The translations under genes were made by a program, and so were the position numbers. The notes beneath the pieces are model-generated. The model had not been told where the DNA came from. It was given only the letters and a program-made list of their open reading frames with translations, and did not search any database. Source: CAYNYM01 sp049366815 (lineage in GTDB: Bacteria; Desulfobacterota; DSM-4660; Desulfatiglandales; HGW-15). From it: a stretch of 19,152 bases of DNA. Numbering within the stretch: position 1 is the stretch's first letter; each line of letters begins with the position of its first letter. Positions 5,838-13,716 of the stretch are shown one piece after another. The stretch lies in NCBI GenBank assembly GCA_049366815.1, contig JBMNCO010000001.1, positions 1 through 19,152 on the forward strand, in the 5' to 3' direction.

Positions 5838-7388
5838 TTATTCACCCAATATAGCTTTAACCTTCTGTACCTTGATCCACTGTTTTTTAGAGCAATTCTT
5901 TTTCATCCACTTTCCACTGGCTTGCCAGTAGATTTTTAATGCCTTGGCCAAGCTCATTTTGTCTTCAGATGAAAGACCGTCTAATGTATTGTAGATTTCT
6001 ATCACCCGATTTTCCGGGGCGTCGCCAGCCTCAAGTTCCGCGATCGCCCTCTGACCCGGGGACATAGCCTCAAGCTCTGCAATTCTCTTCTCTTCAGCTG
6101 CTTTTTCAGCCTCTTTTTCAGCCATCAAGCGTTGAAGCCGTTCCTCCTCCTCTTTTTCCTTCTCCAAACGGGCCCGGGCCGCTTCCGCCCTTTCAAGAGA
6201 TGATCGATCGCGATCAATCCTAAAGGATCGTTCCTCCTCCATAAGGCTTTTTATACCCTCCGGAGACAAATCCTCCAGAACCGACCAGCCAAACGGGGTT
6301 AGAAAATCCGGGTTTTTTGGTTTGCCCAGTTCCGATGCCAGCCAAAGGGTGGTGGCATGATCTAAGGACCTCCCCTTGGTCTTTCCTTTAATCCAGATCT
6401 CTCGGTAGCCCTCGATGGTTACACATTCGGCCCCACTGTGTTGACCTACCCGAAAAGGCATGTTGCCATCTTCATCTGCTTGCTCCACACTCTTGCATCC
6501 AATAGCCTGCAGTTCCCTATCCTCTCTCGATTTTTCATCCTGAAAAAAAAGTCGACATCCTTTAGTAAGCTCGTTAAGGCTTAGGGCCGTGCTCACTGCA
6601 TCTTTGCTCTGGGGCATATCCACCTTGATTTCCCCCACGAAACGGGTCCCAGGCGTAATCACCTCAAGCATTTGATAAGGCCCTCTGCCTTCACCACCTG
6701 AAGGGCTTTTTTTCCAATTGACTGCGTAAATAATTCTCGTTTCCACTTTACCTACAGGCATGAAATCAGACACCTTGACCATACGAAACGGGTCTTTGCT
6801 GATCCTATCCTTTGGCTGTGACCTATCCAGTGCAAGGAGCTTGTTTTCAAGGACTTTGTGCCTATCATCCCATCTTTTATTCTTTTCTTTTCCTTGCCTA
6901 AGACTGCCGGAATAATCCTGCCCTTTTAATGCCAGTGCATTCAAGTAACCTGTGCGAAGCGCCCCCTTAATTGCAGATCCGGGGATATAGGGTCGGTTGT
7001 CGACCGGAGAAAACGCCGTTCGTCGAATCTCAAAACGGTTGAGTTGCATTTTTGCTTCCTGGGGAGTAAGAGACAAAACCTGACTGTAATGCTCAGTGAA
7101 GCCCCTGCATAATTTCACCATTCGCCCCTCGACAGCACGATTGCGGAAAAATTTGTAAACTTCCAGGATAGACGCTATGGTTCCTTTTCGACATATAGCT
7201 GAAAATCGCTCTCGGTCGGCTTGATCCAACTGTTCGAAAAAACCGGTTGGATCAAAAACGATCAGGCGTTCCTGTTCCTCATCGACCACAAACCCAGTCG
7301 GCTCATATACTTCATCACATCCGATGTGGATAGGAGTGACAACCTGCAACTGGCATTGTATTCGGCCCAATGCTGTGACATTTTCCAT
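5838..7388 (-). CDS. csm5: Csm5, RAMP subunit with long coiled-coil C-terminal extension
   Basis: Csm5 caps the 3' end of the crRNA in the type III-A complex. The RAMP part begins QLQVVTPIHIGCDEVYEPTG (13-32) and holds the glycine-rich loop IPGSAIKGALR (135-145). At 516 residues it is longer than usual for Csm5. The extra length is a charged coiled coil (about 390-445, rich in Glu, Arg, Lys and Ala) followed by a compact helical tail with SKKQWIKVQKVKAIL. The start has GGAG eight bases upstream inside the end of csm4, and the genes are 4 bp apart. Nothing suggests a frameshift. The extension may be a protein-contact or nuclease-recruiting arm; that is inference. Confidence 0.9.
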   Translation of the reverse strand: MENVTALGRIQCQLQVVTPIHIGCDEVYEPTGFVVDEEQERLIVFDPTGFFEQLDQADRERFSAICRKGTIASILEVYKFFRNRAVEGRMVKLCRGFTEHYSQVLSLTPQEAKMQLNRFEIRRTAFSPVDNRPYIPGSAIKGALRTGYLNALALKGQDYSGSLRQGKEKNKRWDDRHKVLENKLLALDRSQPKDRISKDPFRMVKVSDFMPVGKVETRIIYAVNWKKSPSGGEGRGPYQMLEVITPGTRFVGEIKVDMPQSKDAVSTALSLNELTKGCRLFFQDEKSREDRELQAIGCKSVEQADEDGNMPFRVGQHSGAECVTIEGYREIWIKGKTKGRSLDHATTLWLASELGKPKNPDFLTPFGWSVLEDLSPEGIKSLMEEERSFRIDRDRSSLERAEAARARLEKEKEEEERLQRLMAEKEAEKAAEEKRIAELEAMSPGQRAIAELEAGDAPENRVIEIYNTLDGLSSEDKMSLAKALKIYWQASGKWMKKNCSKKQWIKVQKVKAILGE

Positions 7389-7392
7389 AAGC

Positions 7393-8370
7393 TTACTCCA
7401 ACGTAATGGGAAGGTATGGGGAATACCCTTGGACGACGGTTGTCTCTTGGATTTTGGAAACCCCTTCTACAGCCTTTCCAATATATGGTTTATCAAAGGT
7501 TCTATTTGCATCCTTGAAGAAAACTGACCCTTCATCTGCCATAATCACGGGGTTCTTAAAGGGAACCCCTCCTCGTGCTAATCGATCCCCGTGCTTGCCG
7601 AAGCGGATAAAGGGTGAAAAAAAGGCCCTCTTATATTTGCCGGATTCAGGTACACATGGCGCCAGAGTATAAAACCCATCGGTTTCAGACAACTCAGGCG
7701 TCGGGATTTCCTGACAGTCAACCACATGAAACCGACCCAGCCCAATGCTGGCATCGCGGCCAAAACCGAATCTCCCTATGCGCTCCAAACCCTTTCTGAT
7801 CTCTTCCGCCGTGGTTAGATCCTCATCAACCAGGACGACTACGGCAAGGTTTGAGTCAGGAGTATAGCAGAAGGTTTCCATTTCGTAGGGAGCAAAGGCG
7901 CCACTCCCAGTACTGAAGGTAGTGCGGTTGATGGTATTATGAGGCCTGGAAGAAGGAAGAACTGGACTCGCGCCAAATTCTTTGCGGAGTTCGTCTCCAT
8001 TAACGAACCGGGCCTCCTTCAAATTAACAGCAAGGGTCTTTTCAACTACCATCCATCTCCGGCTTTTCAGTTCTTTCAGTTCCTCGTAGCGTGATTTTCG
8101 GTCTTCCCCTTTAGCTGGAAAAATCCTCGACAACGGCATATCCGGACGCTTAAGCACATATGTCGGAACCGAGGCTTCAATCTTCAAGAAGGCCGAAGAG
8201 AAGACAGCGAAGGGCTTTTGCGCATAGCCCTTAATTGCCTCATTCAATCCTCCTTCCACCAGGGCTCTGTCATAAGCCACCTGCCAGCAGAAACACCCAA
8301 AGAGTGTGTCCCCCTTAAGAGCGGTTCCAAAATCCGACAGGGGGCGAAGGGTGAACTCATATCGTTTCAC
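7393..8370 (-). CDS. csm4: Csm4, RAMP subunit of the type III-A complex (GTG start)
   Basis: Csm4 binds Cas10 and the 5' tag end of the crRNA. The protein opens KRYEFTLRPLSDFGTALKGD and TLFGCFCW, the typical Csm4 beginning, and has the glycine-rich segment IGRFGFGRDASIGLGRF (198-214). I placed the start at the GTG at 8370 because AAGGAGG lies five bases upstream and the family sequence starts exactly there; the in-frame ATG at 8457 lies inside csm3 and adds non-family residues. The product is 325 residues. The gene begins 16 bp after csm3 and ends 4 bp before csm5, as expected of one operon. Confidence 0.9.
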   Translation of the reverse strand: MKRYEFTLRPLSDFGTALKGDTLFGCFCWQVAYDRALVEGGLNEAIKGYAQKPFAVFSSAFLKIEASVPTYVLKRPDMPLSRIFPAKGEDRKSRYEELKELKSRRWMVVEKTLAVNLKEARFVNGDELRKEFGASPVLPSSRPHNTINRTTFSTGSGAFAPYEMETFCYTPDSNLAVVVLVDEDLTTAEEIRKGLERIGRFGFGRDASIGLGRFHVVDCQEIPTPELSETDGFYTLAPCVPESGKYKRAFFSPFIRFGKHGDRLARGGVPFKNPVIMADEGSVFFKDANRTFDKPYIGKAVEGVSKIQETTVVQGYSPYLPITLE

Positions 8371-8386
8371 TTGCGCCTCCTTGCCC

Positions 8387-9082
8387 CTATAAGGGAATGA
8401 TCTCTTCGAAATTTCGCTGTATCTGTTCATCAGAGAATCGAAATTCCATCTTGCCATATCCGCGACTTCCGTTGCCGCCTAAGGCATCCATCTGAAGGAG
8501 TTTGAGCCCGGCCAAGAGAAATTCCTCCAGACCATTGTCCCCATCCATGCTCTTAAGAGTGACCGAGAAATCAAAGACCGTTTCCGCGGGCACTCTCTCG
8601 GTATACCGAGGATTTTCAGCAGTTCCCTTTATACGGTTAATGGAATTTTCCGATTTCACCTCCGTTAGTGGCCATTGGTTTTCATCAGCCTTTTCCTTCC
8701 AATACTTATTCAAAAAAGCATCAGAAAAAGAAACCCTTGTAGGACCAAATTCTTCTCTTGCTTCCTCCTCTGCTCCGCTGGAGCCAAACAACCTGAGGAT
8801 CTTTTCCCCTTCCTGTTTCTGATCCGGCGAGGCATTATTCAGGTGGGAGGGTGCCAAAGGCAAACCTTTACTCACACTCATAAGGCCGCTCTTCATCTCC
8901 AGCAGCGACCTGACTTTCCCCTTTAGAGAAGAACCAGGAATATATGGCTCCAGAGTGAAGGGGTGCTTGATTACAGGGTTGTCGGTGCCCCCGATCTTCA
9001 TTTCCATGTCGCCCGCACCGATATGAAGACCACTTTTCAGCGTGATAGTACCTCGAATTTCTTTGATATCTATAAGTTTCAT
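8387..9082 (-). CDS. csm3: Csm3, backbone and target-RNA-cleaving subunit
   Basis: This 231-residue protein is a clear Csm3. It has GLHIGAGDMEMKIGGTDNPV (18-37) followed by the RAMP loop YIPGSSLKGKVRSLLE (47-62). D34 in GGTDNP aligns with the catalytic aspartate (Asp33 of the streptococcal protein) that cuts target RNA at 6-nt intervals, so this complex should be able to slice RNA. Several copies form the backbone along the crRNA. The ATG has GGGAGGAAG close upstream, and csm2 ends 15 bp before. Confidence 0.95.
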   Translation of the reverse strand: MKLIDIKEIRGTITLKSGLHIGAGDMEMKIGGTDNPVIKHPFTLEPYIPGSSLKGKVRSLLEMKSGLMSVSKGLPLAPSHLNNASPDQKQEGEKILRLFGSSGAEEEAREEFGPTRVSFSDAFLNKYWKEKADENQWPLTEVKSENSINRIKGTAENPRYTERVPAETVFDFSVTLKSMDGDNGLEEFLLAGLKLLQMDALGGNGSRGYGKMEFRFSDEQIQRNFEEIIPL

Positions 9083-9097
9083 CGTCTTCCTCCCATG

Positions 9098-9502
9098 CTA
9101 ATTTTTCGGTCCGTGGAGCCGGTAAAAGCCCATAAAGGCCTCAAACAGGTTCGAAAATACGTTCAGATCCTCTGGTGTGTCCACTTGGTCGACCGCATTT
9201 TTTACGAACAGTCTGAAATTGGCCGAAACTAACTCGCGCCCTTCCGCATAAGCGGCCTTGGCTGTGAGCATGTGAACTTGGGGCTTTATGATATCCCATT
9301 GCTTTGGACGTTCCCGTGCCAGCATGTTCAGACGCAGAACTTCGTCATAGAATTTGCGGACCTGGGTACGTTTGTTTACCTTTCGGCGTTGTTTTTCAAA
9401 ATCATCTTTCATCAGGAGCGCCAGCTCCTCGGCTACCTTTGAAAACAGCAGCGGGTCTAACACACCTTTTTGCCCGTCTTTCCATAATTGAATTTCTCTC
9501 AT
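9098..9502 (-). CDS. csm2: Csm2, small helical subunit
   Basis: This 134-residue, mostly helical protein is in the position and size range of Csm2. The segments EELALLMKDDFEK, TQVRKFYDEVLRLN and LMPK-like WDIIKPQVHMLTAKAAYAEG match the family pattern of a basic helical bundle that lines the crRNA-target duplex in the centre of the complex. The start is preceded by a strong AGGAGGT, suited to the high dose needed for a multi-copy subunit. It lies 11 bp after cas10 and 15 bp before csm3. Confidence 0.9.
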   Translation of the reverse strand: MREIQLWKDGQKGVLDPLLFSKVAEELALLMKDDFEKQRRKVNKRTQVRKFYDEVLRLNMLARERPKQWDIIKPQVHMLTAKAAYAEGRELVSANFRLFVKNAVDQVDTPEDLNVFSNLFEAFMGFYRLHGPKN

Positions 9503-9513
9503 CGATTGACCTC

Positions 9514-12105
9514 CTATCTATAGTTGTAAAGAATGTTCCATAATGGGATTCTTAACTTTCCTCCAAAGGTATCGAACCATTCGGCCATGGTGGAACGCAG
9601 TTCATTGACAATACGTTCGCGTTCCTCGTGGTCTCTAACATCCTTGGCAAGATTGCGACCTGCAGCATAGGAAAATAGTGCCCGCCATTTGAGGCAGGAC
9701 ATCTCGGCCATGCTTATTTCGGTCTTGTCAACCAGACTCTGTGCCTCTTCAGCCAATGCGATGAATCCGTTAAGCCGATAGAGCATGGATTTGTTGACCC
9801 ATTTCTTTTGGTACCAATCCTCTAAAGTCACCCGGATCTCTTCAAGTGTCTTTACATTTTCCCACGGGACGGTCTCCTCAAACATGGTAAAGCAATCGCG
9901 ACCCGCCGATTTGGAGGACTCTAGGGCCGCTTCCGCCGACTCCGCCAGTGTGCCAAGCGGCGCATTGGGCTTCTTTAGGGCAATTCCTGCGGAAAGGTGT
10001 ATGGCCTTATTTTCGCAAGTGTATGCCGCGAACGTGTCATGAATATGAAGGCTCAACGCATAGATAGCGTTCCAGGGACCAATCACAAAAAGATCGTCTC
10101 CCCCTGCAAAGACGGTATATACATCCTGATATTGCTTGTCAGTCATCAGTAGGTGAGGCAGATACAAGGCAAAATAATAGTTGAGCTGCCTGCTCAGCGT
10201 TGCTATTCGTGAGATGGTGAATCTCTCCGGCTGAAGACCACACGCCATTAGCATTCCAAGATTGTCCACATCGGCCTTGAGAATGCCTAGGGCATCCAGG
10301 CCTAGAATCTTATCACCTTCCTGAAGGTTTCTGGACTTTAAGGAAATGAGGTGGAAGGGAAGCGGATCACCTACGTCGATTTCTTCAATAATCTCATTTG
10401 CATTTTGCCTTGAATTCGTTGATGTTAATAGACTCAAAAAATGGTGATCTCCTTCCTGATAGCGCGGCACGTAACGGTTCAAGAGCTTCCTACAGACTTC
10501 TTCACGACCCTCTCTTTCTGCAAAGATGGATATATCCCAATGTTTCCGTATGTCTTCCCTCTCTGTGCGCTCTTTCTGACCACTTCCCACAAATCTTAGT
10601 TGGTAGCACCCCAGAAGTGGTTCCGTGAGTTCGCCCTCATCCTTGGCTCCAGAAGCTGCTTTGAGGATGATAATCTCGTTATCTCTCACTATCCTCGTTC
10701 CCAGGAAAACCTGATCCCTGCAAATGGTGCAAACCGGGCCAATCCCTTCCTCGCCCTGAATTTTACCAGTTTCGACTGCTGCGGCGCGCTTGCCGCAAAG
10801 GGGGCAAAGGGGCCGTGCCAGATCATTACGAAACGTATCGAGATAACCTTTTACAACACCACCATGACGATCCAGATCAATCTTGTGAAATTTATTCTCA
10901 TCCCCAGCTGCGGCCATGCCATCCCACAGTTCTTGGAAACGCGGCGGAAAAAAATCTTTCTGAGCCGCAGGCAGCGCAGAAAGCCCCATGGCAACCTCCC
11001 CGAATGAAACCTTGCAGAGCCAGTCATTCACCTGATCTCTAACAGTCTCCAAGGCTGCGTTTGCTGTCTCAGTATTCGGACATAGCACAGTGAATTTGCC
11101 TGCTGCATTGAATATGACACAGATGTGGGGAATTCCGATCTCCATGCACAGTCGATCCGCAGCAACCTCTGTCAAAAGGGAGACATAAAAAGATCTTCCC
11201 CTCAGTATTTTGGCTCGATATTTTCGCGTATCCCCATGACTACTGAAGATAAAGTTCTGAATACCATAGAAATTTCCACTAACCATGAGAAATTTCTCCT
11301 CTTCATCATTGGAAATGGCACGGGTATTCAAGGAGCCTGTGGAGGCATGGTAGGCATATAGAACCGCTGCGAAGGCCGCTGTCAATCGAGAGTGATCATA
11401 TAGCGATACATCATGGACCACACGGCCAACTCGGGCGGAAGGTATGCACGATGTGTAAACCATCATCAAATTGTCAAAATGTTCAAACCATAGCCGAAGG
11501 TTTTCATCCTTGCTGCGTAAGGATTGCAGATCTTGAACAAACTGATTGAATAATTCCACATATTCTTCCTTGGCTTCCCTTATCTTCTTCCTGTTTTTTG
11601 TTTCTGGGAAAATTCCCAATGGAGAAAGCCGATTTAATGGATACTCATAAACGAATTCTTCTGCATCTTCCTTTGGAGGTCGGTCCAACTGTTCAAAGAT
11701 GGGAAGGAGTCTGGTCTTTTTGTAGTCTTTAACCGCAATAGCCTTGCTTTCTTCGCTTTCAAACTTGTGACGGTCAATCCCACTGGTCAGCCAGTCTGCC
11801 GCAGTAATAATCTGCTGCATGGGCGTTTCAGGGTTATGGTGGCCAGCGGCGAGGTTAATGAACGCGTCGCCTTCACCCCATGAGTGGCTGTTTAATTCTT
11901 GGGGGAGAAGGTTTTTCATTTGTTCTATAAATGAGGCTGTATAGAGGGCATGATGGTGCGTGTACCTGCCCTCGTGGAACGGAAGATAAAGGCCTGCATT
12001 ATCATTGAAATACTTGTCTGAGACCCCTAATGTGTCGTTGTCTGCAAATTTGCCTATGTCATGGAAAAATCCTGCCATACCCATCTTCAAAATGGTTTCA
12101 TTCAT
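9514..12105 (-). CDS. cas10: Cas10 (Csm1), HD nuclease and cyclic-oligoadenylate synthase
   Basis: This is the large subunit of the type III-A complex, 863 residues. An HD-nuclease domain opens the protein with GFFHDIGKFAD (H15, D16) and AAGHHNP downstream. A zinc ribbon with two CxxC pairs (CPLCGK and CTIC) lies near residues 432-472. The second palm domain carries LKADVDNLG and the cyclase motif GGDD (668-671). Both the HD and GGDD motifs are intact, so ssDNA cleavage and cyclic-oligoadenylate synthesis are both expected; the latter would activate Csx1 and Cad1. I chose the ATG at 12105, preceded by AAGGAGAAG; upstream in-frame TTG (12138) and ATG (12135) are possible. The gene follows cas6 after about 40 bp. 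Confidence 0.95.
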   Translation of the reverse strand: MNETILKMGMAGFFHDIGKFADNDTLGVSDKYFNDNAGLYLPFHEGRYTHHHALYTASFIEQMKNLLPQELNSHSWGEGDAFINLAAGHHNPETPMQQIITAADWLTSGIDRHKFESEESKAIAVKDYKKTRLLPIFEQLDRPPKEDAEEFVYEYPLNRLSPLGIFPETKNRKKIREAKEEYVELFNQFVQDLQSLRSKDENLRLWFEHFDNLMMVYTSCIPSARVGRVVHDVSLYDHSRLTAAFAAVLYAYHASTGSLNTRAISNDEEEKFLMVSGNFYGIQNFIFSSHGDTRKYRAKILRGRSFYVSLLTEVAADRLCMEIGIPHICVIFNAAGKFTVLCPNTETANAALETVRDQVNDWLCKVSFGEVAMGLSALPAAQKDFFPPRFQELWDGMAAAGDENKFHKIDLDRHGGVVKGYLDTFRNDLARPLCPLCGKRAAAVETGKIQGEEGIGPVCTICRDQVFLGTRIVRDNEIIILKAASGAKDEGELTEPLLGCYQLRFVGSGQKERTEREDIRKHWDISIFAEREGREEVCRKLLNRYVPRYQEGDHHFLSLLTSTNSRQNANEIIEEIDVGDPLPFHLISLKSRNLQEGDKILGLDALGILKADVDNLGMLMACGLQPERFTISRIATLSRQLNYYFALYLPHLLMTDKQYQDVYTVFAGGDDLFVIGPWNAIYALSLHIHDTFAAYTCENKAIHLSAGIALKKPNAPLGTLAESAEAALESSKSAGRDCFTMFEETVPWENVKTLEEIRVTLEDWYQKKWVNKSMLYRLNGFIALAEEAQSLVDKTEISMAEMSCLKWRALFSYAAGRNLAKDVRDHEERERIVNELRSTMAEWFDTFGGKLRIPLWNILYNYR

Positions 12106-12145
12106 TGCCCTCTTCTCCTTTTTACTGCAGGACATCAAGTGAAAA

Positions 12146-13165
12146 TCACTTTTCCTGATTCACTGTTTCTACACCTATCTTCCCCAACCCAAACGAAGTG
12201 TTCTTTCCGATGTGTACCTTTTGACAAAAATCAAGTAGCGGCAGATATTCCGCCAGTTTTCCTTCATACACCGCCGAGCCCAGCATGCCGCCCATGAACA
12301 TCTTCCTCTCCTGACGGTTGGAATACCTCCGCCAGTCAAACCAGCGGAGGGAGTTCTGGGTCAGGCGGACATCCTTTGCCCGGTCGACCAGCCCCTTGTA
12401 GTCCAGTTCAGGCTCTCCCTGCCCCCAGGTGTTGCAAAGGGACGATATCCTTCTCAGCACGGCTCTGATCAGGATGTGGAATGGGAGATCCGCCTGGATT
12501 TCATTTTCAAACTTGAGCCTGAGCGGAGTTTCGAGCCTGACACCGATCTCAGAATCAGCGCCCTGGTCTGTCTCATTGATGGAAGGGGCCGACGCAATCC
12601 TTTTTCCCCTTTTTACAATGCTCCGCTTGGGCGAAAGGCTCGATGCATGTGAAAGGTTCAGTTCTTCAATGGGATCGGACAGATTCAATTTTCCGTTCGT
12701 ATCCGAATAAACTATCCTGTCGCCGCTTTTCACCTCCTCCAACACGAACCTGCCGCGTCTTCCGTTGACCCGTTTCCCGATCCCGATCTTCCCCATCTGT
12801 TCAAAGGCATAAACAAAATAAGGAAGCCCCTTATTGGCCTCACCAAAGAGGAGGAGATTGCAGTTCAAGAGGCGGTCCCTTTTAAATTCTGTTTCTTCCG
12901 TGTCCGGAGGCTCAATCACAAAGGGATGGGGCGGAGTCGATATCTTTGCCCCTTGGTGCACGCCCAGAGCCAGAGGCGTTTCAAAGACCCTCACGTAAAG
13001 GCACCGCTCCTTCAAGATGCAGCTCTCGCATTCCTGCCTTTTGAGTGCGCAGACCACCCGCTTGAGTGCGTGCCCGAAGACCCCCCGGAACGTTGAACCC
13101 TTGTAAGGAGGGAGCAGGGCATCGTCATTGAGCCTGCATGTAAACTGGTATTTCCCGTAGAGCAT
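12146..13165 (-). CDS. cas6: Cas6, CRISPR transcript endoribonuclease
   Basis: Cas6 cleaves the repeat in the array transcript to release crRNAs with an eight-base 5' tag. The 339-residue protein has two RAMP-like halves: the N-terminal segment PPYKGSTFRGVFGHALKR (19-36) and a C-terminal glycine-rich loop GKNTSFGLGKI (320-330). Cysteines C39, C46, C49 and C55 form a CxxC-x5-C cluster, seen in one branch of the family and possibly metal-binding. It is the first gene of the Csm operon, with GGAG about ten bases before the ATG. I cannot identify the catalytic histidine with confidence. Confidence 0.88.
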   Translation of the reverse strand: MLYGKYQFTCRLNDDALLPPYKGSTFRGVFGHALKRVVCALKRQECESCILKERCLYVRVFETPLALGVHQGAKISTPPHPFVIEPPDTEETEFKRDRLLNCNLLLFGEANKGLPYFVYAFEQMGKIGIGKRVNGRRGRFVLEEVKSGDRIVYSDTNGKLNLSDPIEELNLSHASSLSPKRSIVKRGKRIASAPSINETDQGADSEIGVRLETPLRLKFENEIQADLPFHILIRAVLRRISSLCNTWGQGEPELDYKGLVDRAKDVRLTQNSLRWFDWRRYSNRQERKMFMGGMLGSAVYEGKLAEYLPLLDFCQKVHIGKNTSFGLGKIGVETVNQEK

Positions 13166-13239
13166 AAATTTTTGTCTCCTCTGTTTCCGCCCTTTGGTAG
13201 ATCTTTACGGGACCGTTTTGGGATTTTTCAAAAAAATTT

Positions 13240-13275
13240 CAAGACTACAGCCTCTAAGTCACCAAGACACTAAGT
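13240..13275. repeat. AAGTCACCAAGACACTAAG-type sequence flanking the GxxExxY gene
   Basis: The string CTAAGTCACCAAGACACTAAG directly follows the GxxExxY stop codon (minus-strand view), and a related CAGCCACTAAGGCCC lies just upstream of its start (about 13690-13702). From memory, sequences of the CTTAGTGTCTTGGTGACTT kind commonly border GxxExxY genes in environmental bacteria. This supports treating gene and flanks as one travelling unit; only one clean copy is seen here. Confidence 0.4.
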
Positions 13276-13665
13276 TTATATAATGATTCTCTTGATGCCG
13301 TTCTTTATGAGAGAAACGTTAAAGTTGATAAGAAACCCGAGGCGCTTTCCAATGAGTTTCAAATGGCTGAGTATCTGCGCTTTCCACACGGGATTCATCT
13401 CGTCAACGGCCTTCAGTTCGCAAATGACAAGGCCTTCCACGAAAACATCCAACCGCAATCCTTCATCGAATACCATTCCGTCATATGTGATCGGGATATG
13501 TACTTGTCTTTGGTACGTCATCCCGCGCTTGGTGAGCTCGTGACAAAAACATACCTCGTATACTCTTTCAAGTAGGCCCGGTCCCAATGCCTTGTGTACT
13601 GTATATGCAGCGTCCACAATTCTTTCGGCAATATATTCCTCTTTGTTTGATAAGGGTCTGAACAT
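13276..13665 (-). CDS. GxxExxY protein (PD-(D/E)XK nuclease fold)
   Basis: This 129-residue protein carries the family-naming motif GLLERVY (30-36) after VHKALGPG, and the restriction-like core LRLDVFVEGLVICELKAV with D73, E83 and K85 in the right order for a PD-(D/E)XK active site. The family is widespread and has no established function. It lies between the sigma/protease module and cas6, 51 bp after the former and 110 bp before the latter, bordered by CACTAAG/CACCAAG-type sequence. It looks like an insertion between two operons rather than a Cas component. The fold call is good; activity is unknown. Confidence 0.88.
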   Translation of the reverse strand: MFRPLSNKEEYIAERIVDAAYTVHKALGPGLLERVYEVCFCHELTKRGMTYQRQVHIPITYDGMVFDEGLRLDVFVEGLVICELKAVDEMNPVWKAQILSHLKLIGKRLGFLINFNVSLIKNGIKRIII

Positions 13666-13716
13666 CCTTTGCCCTCTTTGAGCCTTCGGGCCTTAGTGGC
13701 TGATCGGGAAAACCGT

